Assembly: GCF_024129865.1 (NCBI RefSeq)
Contig: NZ_JAMYFE010000046.1
Span: forward strand, 40,612 to 104,611
Direction: 5' to 3'
Length of the DNA: 64,000 bases
Source of the DNA: Stieleria tagensis
GTDB lineage: Bacteria; Planctomycetota; Planctomycetia; Pirellulales; Pirellulaceae
Shown here: positions 44,528 through 53,804 of the stretch, in pieces
Layout of the letters: the number at the start of each line of letters is the position of its first letter
How positions within the stretch are numbered: the stretch's first letter is position 1
Program-made: the position numbers and the translations under genes
Notes under the pieces: generated by a model
The model's database searches: none
Told to the model about the DNA's origin: nothing
What the model saw: the letters and a program-made list of their open reading frames with translations, nothing else

Positions 44528-46336
44528 ATGCCTGCGGATACGATGCATTCGATCCCCTGTCCCTTCCGCTACAACGAACGACAGGTCGCCGGTTCGCAGG
44601 TTGCAACCTGCGGTTTGATCCAGCAAATTCTGCAGACCACATCGACAGAACACTGTGACGTTGATCGGCACGCCTGCCAGGCCTGCGTGGAGGCGACGTT
44701 TAGCGGCACCACGTTCCAAAACGATGTCTTCCCATCGCTATTGAACCAGGCTGGCGCCCACTGGTTGCAGGCCATTGAGATCGACGACCAGTCGGTTGAC
44801 AATTCCAACTGTCGCGTTCGCGTCGCAGAACTGATCGAGTCGACTGAGCGGGCGATCGTCGATGATTCATTTTTTCTGCGCAGCGCGATTGTCTGTTGTG
44901 ACGTTTTCGTCTGCTGTAGCGACGATTCGGATCAAACACGCCAGGCGATTCGCAGCGTGTTGAATCAGGAGAACGCGGAGATCCGCTTGCATCTGGTGAT
45001 CACGGGGGCAGCGGCGGAATCGTTGGTCAATGAATTCGCCGATCAACTTGGCGTCCAGATTCACCGCTTTGAATCACCGATCGATTTGCCCCGCGCCATT
45101 CAGCAACTTGCACCTCTGGCGGCTTCAGAATTCATCGCTTTACAAGCCACCGATTGTATTTCTCGGCCACGTCGCATCGCTTCGGCCGTGCAGTCGCTGC
45201 AGTCCGAGGGCGCTGATTTTGCCGGGGCTCCGATGACCGCGTTGAATCAACGCGTCTCGGCCGAGAAACCAGACGCATCGAAATATCGTCATTCGCTTCC
45301 CTGGCCGACCCTGGTCTTTCGCCGATCGACCTTTGTCGATTTGGGTGGTTTCGCGGATCGTTCGACCGACGTTGTCGAAGAGTTGCTCTTTCGTGCCGCA
45401 AGTGCCGGTGCCCAAACAGTAGTCGGCTCCCAAGCGTCAGTGCACTGCCATGTCCGCTGGGAGAAACCTGCATTGGGGGCGTTGCCCCGGTATCAGCCGC
45501 GCGAAGGTTCGTATTCGCATCACGCGATTGGATTCCCGCTCCATTCAGTTGCCTGCGATGTCGTGCTTCCGATCTATGGGCAATTGGAATACGCCCAAGC
45601 ATCGATCGAAAGCGTGATCGATCAGCAGGGGGCCGAGACCGTCGTCCATCTTATCGATGACCAAAGTCCCCAATCCACGGATGAACTATTCCGTTATTGG
45701 GGCTCGCATCCGCGGATCAGGTTGTATCGCAACCAAGAAAACATCGGCCAGTATGCGTCCTTCAACAACGTCTCGGAGTACTTTGAAACCGACACCGTTG
45801 CGGTGCAGGACGGTGACGACATCAGTATGCCGCATCGACTGCACGACAGTGTGAATCTGTTGCGATTGTCACAAGCCGATTATTTTGCTGCTGCGATGAC
45901 GATGTTCGGCGACCAGGACGTGATCCAAGCGGCATTTGGCGACCGCCAGCAGCGAGAATCATTTTATCCGCGACGATCGGAAACAACCTATTTCGCCATG
46001 AACCCGACGTCCTGCTTTAACGTGTCGATGTTCCGCAGTTTAGGTGGCTATGCCCAGTACGGGCCGAGCACGCGAAATGGGATGGATTCGGAATTGATGA
46101 CACGCGCCTACTTTGCCGGAGTCCGATTCTGCATTTCACGACGGGTCGTCACGCAATATCGCGTTCATCGCCAAGCAGCAACGCGCCGCACCGATTCTGG
46201 ATTTGGTTCCCCCAGCCGCGCCCGGGCGATGGCAGAATGTCGTCGCCGACGTCAACTGTACGCGCAAACGCCGTTTGACCCACGCTCCTTTGGTGCGCTG
46301 AAGATGCACCATGGTGTCACGAAGCGACTCGAATAA
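44528..46336 (+). CDS. Glycosyltransferase with four-Cys N-terminus and two GT2-like modules
   Basis: A 602-residue protein. N-terminal region: Cys11-x2-Arg, Cys28 (ATCGLIQQI), Cys50 and Cys53 (HACQACVEA), shared with the divergent gene ending at 42994. Residues about 119-310 look like a GT2 module (CDVFVCCSDDSDQTRQAIRS), but where the metal-binding DxD should be it reads LQATDCISRPRRI. Residues about 340-560 form an intact GT2 module: CDVVLPIYGQLEYAQASIES, QDGDDISMPHRL, MNPTSCFNVSMFRSLGGY. So the second half should be catalytic and the first degenerate. No signal peptide or TM. Acceptor unknown; a cell-surface glycan or protein glycosylation role is inferred. Confidence 0.8.
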   Translation: MPADTMHSIPCPFRYNERQVAGSQVATCGLIQQILQTTSTEHCDVDRHACQACVEATFSGTTFQNDVFPSLLNQAGAHWLQAIEIDDQSVDNSNCRVRVAELIESTERAIVDDSFFLRSAIVCCDVFVCCSDDSDQTRQAIRSVLNQENAEIRLHLVITGAAAESLVNEFADQLGVQIHRFESPIDLPRAIQQLAPLAASEFIALQATDCISRPRRIASAVQSLQSEGADFAGAPMTALNQRVSAEKPDASKYRHSLPWPTLVFRRSTFVDLGGFADRSTDVVEELLFRAASAGAQTVVGSQASVHCHVRWEKPALGALPRYQPREGSYSHHAIGFPLHSVACDVVLPIYGQLEYAQASIESVIDQQGAETVVHLIDDQSPQSTDELFRYWGSHPRIRLYRNQENIGQYASFNNVSEYFETDTVAVQDGDDISMPHRLHDSVNLLRLSQADYFAAAMTMFGDQDVIQAAFGDRQQRESFYPRRSETTYFAMNPTSCFNVSMFRSLGGYAQYGPSTRNGMDSELMTRAYFAGVRFCISRRVVTQYRVHRQAATRRTDSGFGSPSRARAMAECRRRRQLYAQTPFDPRSFGALKMHHGVTKRLE

Positions 46337-46357
46337 ATCGAAAGACCGCCAGGGACA

Positions 46358-49300
46358 TCAATCCGCCGACGCGAGCTCAATCGGAATCGAGCGGACGACA
46401 CGAAATCCGATGTACGAGTGCGCCAAATTGGGCACATCGAAACTCAGCGATTCTGGTTTCACTTCACCATAGTTCCGAAAGTGATCGTAGACAAAACTAT
46501 TACCGCACAATCCGCGGCGGTTCGGTTTATCGGGATCCACATCCGAAACCCATTCACGTGTTCCCGTGATCAGATCAAAAAAACCTTTGTCGTTGGGCTT
46601 GGATGTGCCAAGTGGCCAACACCGTTCGCCTTCAAATCCCTCGGTGTCATTGAAGATCGCGTATCCTGTGACCAGGTCTTTGTTGTTTCCGAAAGGATAC
46701 TTGGTCTGTACGCCGATGTCGCGAATGTAAAACCATTCGTCGGAAGTCGGCAAACGATACCCCGTCCTGCTGCGATAGTCAGGATACAGTTGCACCGCCG
46801 GCGCGGCGTCGTCCGTACGATCGGGATAGCAAACCTGTGATTCGCCCAGTCCCAATTCTCGCGTCAGTGAATTGCAGTAGGCGGCCGCCTGATGAAAGGT
46901 GGGCATGGTCACCGCACAATCTTGGCTGGGAGAGTGTTTGGGGGACCAGTGATAATCCGGGTCAAATTGCAGCATTTGAGCAACCGTGGTTTCTGAAATA
47001 CAGGCCTCAATCCGATAGTGATCATCACTGGATCGGGCCGGCAATTGAACCATCGTGTTGCCGCGGGCGTCGACATACCAATCACGTTCGTTGGATGGCG
47101 CGACGGCCTCCCAAAGCTGGGGCTGGATCCAATCGGACATTCCCCAGCGACGCAATAACCACAGCGAATTGGATCTTAAACTGGCTTGAGGGGCACGGAT
47201 GAACCAGCCTTTGACCAAGGTCAGCGTGCGGTCCCGCAAATCATCGGATAATTGATCCGGTGTGTATTCACCGAGCGCCTGGATCAAACCACATTGGGCC
47301 AGGGCATCGGATTCGCCTTGCAATCGCTGGGCGATCATGTCGGCATCGACCTGCAACGGTGACACTCGCTGGATCAATTGAGTCCGTGCGTCGGACAGTC
47401 CATGGTGCCGAAACACCGACCAAATCGACTCGTTTGATGCGTGGTGCCGCAACAATAACGCGGCTGCTGTCGCTTGACGTACCGCAGTGCGTTCCCAGTT
47501 TGGGGCGTCAATCGAGAGTGGCTGACAGACAACGCGATCCAACAACGGTCGGATCATCGCTTGATTGTTATCGATCAATTTCAATGATGGTTCGAGTTGT
47601 GCAGGGCTAGCGATCAAAAAGTGATCCGTCAATTCGACCGGGTTGTCACGAAACAGATCCATCAACAGCGTTTGAGCGGTCTCGCGTCGCGATTCGGTTT
47701 CGTCTAAATCCACCATCGCCTCTGACAACCGACGCGACACGACTGGGGTTAGCGGAGCGATCAGCTTGACCAGAGTGGGATAAAATTGTCGATCGACAAT
47801 CGCAAAATGGATCAACCGATCAGCGATGAAGTCTTGATGGGCTGACCAGCGCGATGGATTCGTCACCGCCCGGTCTTCCCAGTCATCTGCTGCAGCCCCT
47901 GCCGCCGGTGGTTCAAAACTGGCCAGTGCCAATGCGGCATTAAAGCGACTGTTGGAAGGACGTCCATCGGGATCCATGTCATCGGCGGGAGATTCATCCC
48001 GCAGACGTCGCCAAAGGTCTGCCGTGATCTGGCTGCGATAGGGGCGCAGTTCGTCGCACAACAGCGACAGCCGATCTGGATCCGCCGTCAACAGATAGGG
48101 CTGGATGTCTTGCACACGGCCCTGTCCGGCTCGCAACAGCGCCAGACCAGCGAACAGGTGTGGCGGGCTACCAGGTGTGTGTTGTTGTTGAATTTCGTTC
48201 AGTCGTGGAATCGTCCATCGCTCATAGCCCTGCATCTGATCCAACAACGCAGGGACCTGGCCGACGCCTGCCGTACTCAGTTGATCCGCATAGGCAACCG
48301 CTCGGTTCCAATGCAAAAACTGATACGACGTCAACGCCAATGCGGCGACTAGAAACAGCGTGATCAGACAGCTTTTGGAATAGCGCCGGGTGGCGGCCTT
48401 CATCATCCGCGTTTCGCCATCGTCCCAGTCAGCGTGCCGGGTCAAGGCTGAAATCGAAGCCCATTCCGAAACGCTGGGCAGGTGTCGCGTGTCGGGCCGC
48501 GCCTTCCAAATCTCGGATCGTTCGGTCAGGCGTATTTCCGCGCGCCCCTGACGCGTCGAATGCTGCATCTGGGACTGCCACTTCCGAATCGCCGGTACCA
48601 AATAGTCATGTGCCAGTTGGTAATAACTATGCTTGGATAGCAGGTCGCCCGAGTAGCTGGCGGTGGCATCGTCACCGTGGCCTTCGGGATCGGTGCGGGT
48701 GATCAGGTGCAATTCCGAATCAAGTGTGCGAATCAGCGATTGGAACATCTTCGGTCGATCGGAGTACCCGGAAGCCTCCAACAATTCATCTCGCGATTTC
48801 ATGTGCCCCTTGAGGTCCGCACCAGGCTGTGGCAACAGTGCGACCAGGATCGCGTAAGCAGCCTTTTGGTGGACACGATAGTCAGCCGGTGCGTTGTCCG
48901 AGCTAAAGTTTTCGTTCAGGAATTTGACGCCAACGCCTTCGGTGCCACCAATTTTTTTCAACGTCGACGACGTCCACGGCTTGCCTTTGAACATTTCAGC
49001 AAACAGGGCCAACCGCACCGGTACGACTTTGCCGTTTTCGGACAAGTCATCGACTGCCTGCGAAATAAAGCCACGTTGCTCGCGCGACATTTCCGATGCT
49101 CGTGCGGGTAGTTGGCCGAACGCTCTGCCGAACGCCGTCAACACCCCTTTGGCATGTGAGGTGTCAAACAAATCGACCAGTGTCATGTTTTGGCCTTGTC
49201 GCAGCTCGACCTCCAGATGGTCCATGAACCGGCTGAGAGCCAACCAAAAATCATCGCGCACCAGTAAGATGCATTGCACGTGTTCGCCATCGCATTGCCG

Positions 49301-50821
49301 CAAGGCATTGGCCAGTTCACTGTGTTCGGGTTGGTCGACCGAATACAACCATTGTTCAAACTGATCGATCACGATCAACACTTTCTTGCCACTGCCCATC
49401 AACTGTCCATGGCGGAAACTGGCGACCGATTCACGCAGCCCCAAGTCCGTGCTGAGATAGGGACAACATCGGCGCAACCGATTGAGCAAGCGGTTTTCGG
49501 TCGCGTCGGGTGCCGCTTCGACCAGCACTGGGATGATGTTAGAGGACAGGATTGGAATCACACCGGCTCGAACAAACGAGCTTTTTCCGCAACCCGAGGG
49601 CCCGTAAATCAGCCCCACCCGAAAACTGTCGGCCGGATCAAGTTGCTCGATACGGCGTTTCCAAAACAGAACCGATTCGGGGATCCCATCACGGTCATAA
49701 GGCGCTGGCAACAATTCCAAATAGAATCCAGCGTCTTCGTCGCCAAATGAACGCAATCCGCGGGGAATGACGTTCGGGCGCACGTTTGCACTGAGCGATC
49801 CGGATTCACTAGAACTGAGTGGGCTGTGGACAGTGGCGTTGGGCCCGGCGGTGACTTGAAGTCCACGGTTTTGGGCCAGGAAATGTTTTAAGTCGTCGGC
49901 AAAATCGATTGCCGTTTGATGCCGATCGGATGCTCGTTTGGAAATCGCTTTCATACAGATACGATCCAGTTCCGCCGGAACATCGCGATTGATGTCACGT
50001 AGCGACCGGACCTCCTGATGTTGCACCAATTCCAGCACAGCATGAGGATCACTGCCGGGGAAAACTCGCTGGCCGCCGACCAGTTCGTACAATACGATTC
50101 CCAGGCTAAAAATATCTGAGGTGCCACGGACCAAATGGTTTTCACCCCGCGCCTGTTCCGGGCTCATGTAGGCCGGCGTGCCGACAACCATGCGGGACTT
50201 TGCCGCGTCATTCTCCAGCAGCGCCAGCCCAAAATCCGCCAGATAGGGCACGCCTCGCTGGTCCAGCAAGATGTTGCTCGGTTTGATGTCGCGGTGGACC
50301 ACGCCGCAGGAATGCACATAGTGCAACGCCTCGGCCAGTGTGGTGATCAATTCCGTCGCATCGCCGATCGAAAAGGGCGCCGAACCCGTCGACGATTTGA
50401 CTTTGACGCGCAGGTCGCAACCGTCGATGTATCGTGAAACGATGTAACAAACCCCGTCTAGCGTATGGCCGACATCGTGCACCGGAACAATATTGGGATG
50501 CTCCAGTTTCGCCAACGTACGTGCTTCGACCAAAAACAGGCTGATGTCCAACTGTGTTTGGATTCGCCGACGATGTGGCACCTTGACCGTGACGTAGCGT
50601 TGTAATTCGTCATCTTTGGCCAGATACACTGCGCCATAGCCGCCGTGACCTAGAATCGATTCGATCTGGTAACGCCCAATCGAATCGGGAATCGGCTGGG
50701 GTTCCAAAGCATCCGATGCACCCTGTTGATCAAGCGTCAGCTCGCGCGTTTCGTCTGACGCTGCGGCATGACTATGGCTACCCGATAGAATTTGATGCGT
50801 CTTGTTTTGCGGATCGTTCAT
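46358..50821 (-). CDS. Ser/Thr kinase-STAND NTPase-FGE-like signalling protein
   Basis: A 1487-residue protein from the ATG at 50821; a GTG at 50881 would add 20 residues. Domains: Ser/Thr kinase (about 48-320) with GHGGYGAVYLAKDD, VKVP Lys, VVHRDIKPSNILL, DFGLAL and GTPAYMSPEQARG, all intact; a STAND-type NTPase (about 390-700) with GPSGCGKSSFVRAG and VLIVIDQFEQWL; one TM segment near 819 (LITLFLVAALALTSYQFL); a helical repeat-like region; and a C-terminal formylglycine-enzyme/SUMF1-like domain (about 1257-1480: GYRLPTSDEWFYIRDIG, NDKGFFDLITGTREWVSD). The FGE-like domain lacks an evident catalytic Cys pair, so it is probably a sensor or binding module outside the membrane. Target unknown. 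Confidence 0.85.
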   Translation of the reverse strand: MNDPQNKTHQILSGSHSHAAASDETRELTLDQQGASDALEPQPIPDSIGRYQIESILGHGGYGAVYLAKDDELQRYVTVKVPHRRRIQTQLDISLFLVEARTLAKLEHPNIVPVHDVGHTLDGVCYIVSRYIDGCDLRVKVKSSTGSAPFSIGDATELITTLAEALHYVHSCGVVHRDIKPSNILLDQRGVPYLADFGLALLENDAAKSRMVVGTPAYMSPEQARGENHLVRGTSDIFSLGIVLYELVGGQRVFPGSDPHAVLELVQHQEVRSLRDINRDVPAELDRICMKAISKRASDRHQTAIDFADDLKHFLAQNRGLQVTAGPNATVHSPLSSSESGSLSANVRPNVIPRGLRSFGDEDAGFYLELLPAPYDRDGIPESVLFWKRRIEQLDPADSFRVGLIYGPSGCGKSSFVRAGVIPILSSNIIPVLVEAAPDATENRLLNRLRRCCPYLSTDLGLRESVASFRHGQLMGSGKKVLIVIDQFEQWLYSVDQPEHSELANALRQCDGEHVQCILLVRDDFWLALSRFMDHLEVELRQGQNMTLVDLFDTSHAKGVLTAFGRAFGQLPARASEMSREQRGFISQAVDDLSENGKVVPVRLALFAEMFKGKPWTSSTLKKIGGTEGVGVKFLNENFSSDNAPADYRVHQKAAYAILVALLPQPGADLKGHMKSRDELLEASGYSDRPKMFQSLIRTLDSELHLITRTDPEGHGDDATASYSGDLLSKHSYYQLAHDYLVPAIRKWQSQMQHSTRQGRAEIRLTERSEIWKARPDTRHLPSVSEWASISALTRHADWDDGETRMMKAATRRYSKSCLITLFLVAALALTSYQFLHWNRAVAYADQLSTAGVGQVPALLDQMQGYERWTIPRLNEIQQQHTPGSPPHLFAGLALLRAGQGRVQDIQPYLLTADPDRLSLLCDELRPYRSQITADLWRRLRDESPADDMDPDGRPSNSRFNAALALASFEPPAAGAAADDWEDRAVTNPSRWSAHQDFIADRLIHFAIVDRQFYPTLVKLIAPLTPVVSRRLSEAMVDLDETESRRETAQTLLMDLFRDNPVELTDHFLIASPAQLEPSLKLIDNNQAMIRPLLDRVVCQPLSIDAPNWERTAVRQATAAALLLRHHASNESIWSVFRHHGLSDARTQLIQRVSPLQVDADMIAQRLQGESDALAQCGLIQALGEYTPDQLSDDLRDRTLTLVKGWFIRAPQASLRSNSLWLLRRWGMSDWIQPQLWEAVAPSNERDWYVDARGNTMVQLPARSSDDHYRIEACISETTVAQMLQFDPDYHWSPKHSPSQDCAVTMPTFHQAAAYCNSLTRELGLGESQVCYPDRTDDAAPAVQLYPDYRSRTGYRLPTSDEWFYIRDIGVQTKYPFGNNKDLVTGYAIFNDTEGFEGERCWPLGTSKPNDKGFFDLITGTREWVSDVDPDKPNRRGLCGNSFVYDHFRNYGEVKPESLSFDVPNLAHSYIGFRVVRSIPIELASAD

Positions 50822-50975
50822 GACAGCACCGTCGTGATCTCCATGCCCCGATTGGATTCGCCTCGATTGTCGCTGTTCCACTGAGCGCAGTCGACAGCAT
50901 CGAAAGCATCTGCCATCAATTTAACACACCACTGGTTCCGTTTGGACGTCAACAGCCGTTCCTGAAACATCCGAA

Positions 50976-52163
50976 TCAGGATCCGCATCGGAACGTTCGC
51001 TGTAGTAAGTCACCCAGCCGTTCAAATTGGTCCAAATGGTTGTAGGCTTGCGCCGAAATTCGGACACAGACCGAATGTTGATCAAAGCCAAACAAGGGGA
51101 CCTCGATACGATCTTTTTCGGCAAACTGTCGTTGCAACGCGGCAACTTGGTCGGCACCAATCGCGGTCGATTGTGAAATCGGAATCGTTGCCAAGCTGCC
51201 GATCATCTGCTCCGGTGCAGGATCGTCGATTTCCAACCGGTTCAACAATCGACGTCGGCCTGCGAGGGCGAGCTGCCGATTGGCGGCCATCAGTGTATCT
51301 ATCCCACCGTCATGCAATTTGCCTAAAAAGTCCAGTGTAAACGGCATCACCAAAAGGGGCGTTGGATCAAACGTTCCGGGCCAACTGAAGTCGGCTTGGA
51401 ACTTGGTTTCCCCATAATCCGGGCGGTTGGGCCCGTGACTGATCGCCGTCGCTCGGACTTCGGGTTGAAGTTCCCCGCGGGCAAACAAGAACGCTGACGT
51501 CTTGGGGCCACACAACCACTTGTGATGGTTGGCGACGTAATAGTCCGGTTGAATCTCGTTCAAATCAACCGCCAGCATGCCCGGCGCGTGTGATCCATCG
51601 ATCAGCACACGCACACCGCGCTGTCGCGCCGCGGCAACGATCTCTGTCACTGGAAAGATCAATCCGGTCGGGCTGGTCACATGATCGACCATCAACAACC
51701 GTGTCCGATCGGTCAACCGATCCTCGATGGCTTCGATTACCTGGTCGGCTGATTGAATCGGAAAGGGAACCTCGGCGACCACCACGTCGGCACCGCTGCG
51801 CTGGGCCGCATAGCGAACGGCGTTATTGCAGGCGTTGTAGCCATGATTGGTGATTAGGACTTCGTCTCCGCGGCGAAATGGAAACGATCGCACCACCGCG
51901 CTGACACCTTCGGTCGTGTTGCGAACAAAAACAATGTCTCGGGCCGCTGCGCCAACCAATCGCGCAATCACCTGGCGGACATGATCCAATTTTGGCAATA
52001 GCTCCCGTTCGGGCGCCAAAAAACGAATCGGGTCAGCCTCCAGTTGCAAGATCAGCCGGCGCTGTTCATCCAGCACAGCGGTTGGAGTCGCACCAAATGA
52101 CCCATGGTTTAGAAAATCAAGTTCAGGATCTAGACTCCACCGTTTTCTCAATTCGTTTGGCAA
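50976..52163 (-). CDS. Class V aminotransferase (isopenicillin-N-epimerase-like)
   Basis: A 395-residue PLP enzyme of fold type I. FLNHGSFGATPTAVLDEQRR is the family opening, FVRNTTEGVSAVVRS and VLITNHGYNACNNAVRYAA the cofactor pocket, LLMVDHVTSPTGLIFP and VLIDGSHAPGM the Asp region, and DYYVANHHKWLCGPK contains the Schiff-base lysine. Related enzymes are epimerases, cysteine desulfurases or kynureninase-like lyases; the substrate is unknown. It follows the sulfatase gene with a 14-base gap on the same strand, so the two are probably one transcript. No signal peptide, in contrast to the exported sulfatase. Confidence 0.88.
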   Translation of the reverse strand: MPNELRKRWSLDPELDFLNHGSFGATPTAVLDEQRRLILQLEADPIRFLAPERELLPKLDHVRQVIARLVGAAARDIVFVRNTTEGVSAVVRSFPFRRGDEVLITNHGYNACNNAVRYAAQRSGADVVVAEVPFPIQSADQVIEAIEDRLTDRTRLLMVDHVTSPTGLIFPVTEIVAAARQRGVRVLIDGSHAPGMLAVDLNEIQPDYYVANHHKWLCGPKTSAFLFARGELQPEVRATAISHGPNRPDYGETKFQADFSWPGTFDPTPLLVMPFTLDFLGKLHDGGIDTLMAANRQLALAGRRRLLNRLEIDDPAPEQMIGSLATIPISQSTAIGADQVAALQRQFAEKDRIEVPLFGFDQHSVCVRISAQAYNHLDQFERLGDLLQRTFRCGS

Positions 52164-52177
52164 GGCTTCCGTTCCGA

Positions 52178-53692
52178 TTATTGTTTGTCCGCGGCGGTAC
52201 CGATCACCTGGTCGAGTGACGCCGCGATGTTTGGGTTTTGAAAATAAGGGTCGTGATTGTCGATGCTGTACTGACGCAGTGCCCGTCCCAATCGTTCGGC
52301 GACGCCTTGGGAACCTGGACGCATGTAGAAATTCAATAGTTCGTCGGGGTCTTGCTGGGCGTCAAACAACCACGGTTCATCGTTGACTGATAAAATCAAC
52401 TTGTATCGATCATCGACCGCAGCCACCCACTGGGCGGTGGTTCCCGAATTGCGCAAGAACGTCAGCGGTTTCGGTTGTGGTGTCGACGCTGCACTGGCGA
52501 CGTCTGACAAAACGCTCGACAGGTCTCTTCCTTGGTCGTCTGGATCGGCCGCCAGCCCCAACATTCCGATGACCGTGGGTGTCACATCGACGGTGCCAAC
52601 CGGATCGGTATAAACCTGTTCGGCAGCGATCTGGCCGGGCAGTCGCCAAATCATCGGCACCCGCGCGGAACCTTCATAGGGATTGCCTTTGTTTTGGCGA
52701 TCATGTTCGTAGCACAAATCACCATGGTCACTGGTCATGATGATCAGCGTGTTGTCCAAACATCCAACCGATTTCATTTGTTCAATCAACCGCCCGATGT
52801 TGTCATCGATGCACTGCACCATTCCAAAATAGCGTGACATGTCTTGGCCACGAAAGATGGGATGGTTCTTGCCACCACCCAACCACTTGGGTGCCGGAAC
52901 ACCGCTTTCGTAGGTGCGAGGAGCGATGAATCGCAAATCGTCAAAGCGATGATCGTAGGGTGCACGAACGGAATTCGGACCGTGCGGGTCCGGGTAACTG
53001 ACCACCGTGAAAAAGGGTTTCGTTTGAACGGGATCGGTGATGTAGTCAATCGCACGATCCGTCAACCAGTCGGTTGCAAATGTTTTTTCATCGGCATCGC
53101 CAACGTCATAAGTCGGTTCGCCATTACGTGTCGATCCGACTGCCGGTGTGCCGTTTTCCAACACGAACTTTTTCCAGTGACCGCGATTGAACATGAATTT
53201 CGTAAATTGAAACCCACCGTCGACTTTGGGAGCCCATTCCGGTTTGCCGGAACCGCCCAAATGCCACTTGCCAATAAAAGCGGTCCGATAGCCGGCGTCG
53301 TTCAAGCGATCGGCCAGCGTCGGAATCTTGCCGTCCAGGACTTTGTTGTTGGTCGGTACGCCGGTGTTGTGTGGATAGCGACCGGTGATCATCGCCGCGC
53401 GACAAGGTGAACAGACCGGTGCAGTGGCATAGGCACGTGTACAAATCACGCCCTGTTTGGCCAGGCTATCCAAGTGTGGCGTCGGCACCACGGCCCCGGG
53501 TCCCCACATTTCGGCCTGTTCCTGCGGTAACAGATCGCGATAACATCCTAGCGTCCTAAAGTTATGCTCGTCGGTCACCAACAGTAGCACGTTGGGCTGT
53601 GTTTTTGCTGCAGAATCAGCCTCGCTGCTCATCACCGCCGAACCAATCGCGAAGACGATTAGAATCATGGCGCGCAAATAGTTGTGTTGCAT
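52178..53692 (-). CDS. Exported sulfatase (type I, Cys-type)
   Basis: A 504-residue sulfatase. The signal peptide (about residues 1-25) is followed by NVLLLVTDEHNFRTLGCYRD. The modification motif is Cys94-Ser-Pro-Cys-Arg98 (APVCSPCRAAMITGRYPHN), where Cys94 would be turned into formylglycine by an FGE. Other metal and substrate residues are in GKWHLGGSGKPEW and IIMTSDHGDLCYEHDRQNKG. Length is normal. Planctomycetes carry very many sulfatases for sulfated algal polysaccharides; the substrate here is unknown. It is first in a probable two-gene unit with the aminotransferase. No FGE with a complete active site is in the window. Confidence 0.92.
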   Translation of the reverse strand: MQHNYLRAMILIVFAIGSAVMSSEADSAAKTQPNVLLLVTDEHNFRTLGCYRDLLPQEQAEMWGPGAVVPTPHLDSLAKQGVICTRAYATAPVCSPCRAAMITGRYPHNTGVPTNNKVLDGKIPTLADRLNDAGYRTAFIGKWHLGGSGKPEWAPKVDGGFQFTKFMFNRGHWKKFVLENGTPAVGSTRNGEPTYDVGDADEKTFATDWLTDRAIDYITDPVQTKPFFTVVSYPDPHGPNSVRAPYDHRFDDLRFIAPRTYESGVPAPKWLGGGKNHPIFRGQDMSRYFGMVQCIDDNIGRLIEQMKSVGCLDNTLIIMTSDHGDLCYEHDRQNKGNPYEGSARVPMIWRLPGQIAAEQVYTDPVGTVDVTPTVIGMLGLAADPDDQGRDLSSVLSDVASAASTPQPKPLTFLRNSGTTAQWVAAVDDRYKLILSVNDEPWLFDAQQDPDELLNFYMRPGSQGVAERLGRALRQYSIDNHDPYFQNPNIAASLDQVIGTAADKQ

Positions 53693-53804
53693 GGGGACTA
53701 TTACGGTGAAGGGTTATCAGGGATCAATGACAGCCTAACATGCTGGCGATTCAACGGGTCGGCGGTACAACAGAAATTCTCCAAGGGAGCATCGGGAAAG
53801 GTAC

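Noticed and set aside
46358..47050. FGE-like domain as a working sulfatase-activating enzyme for the nearby sulfatase
   Set aside because: The catalytic Cys pair expected before the C-terminal Arg-Gly-Gly-Ser-type segment is not evident, and the domain is fused to a kinase.
48677..49111. Long plus-strand ORF inside the kinase-STAND gene
   Set aside because: Antisense shadow of a gene with clear Walker and kinase motifs.
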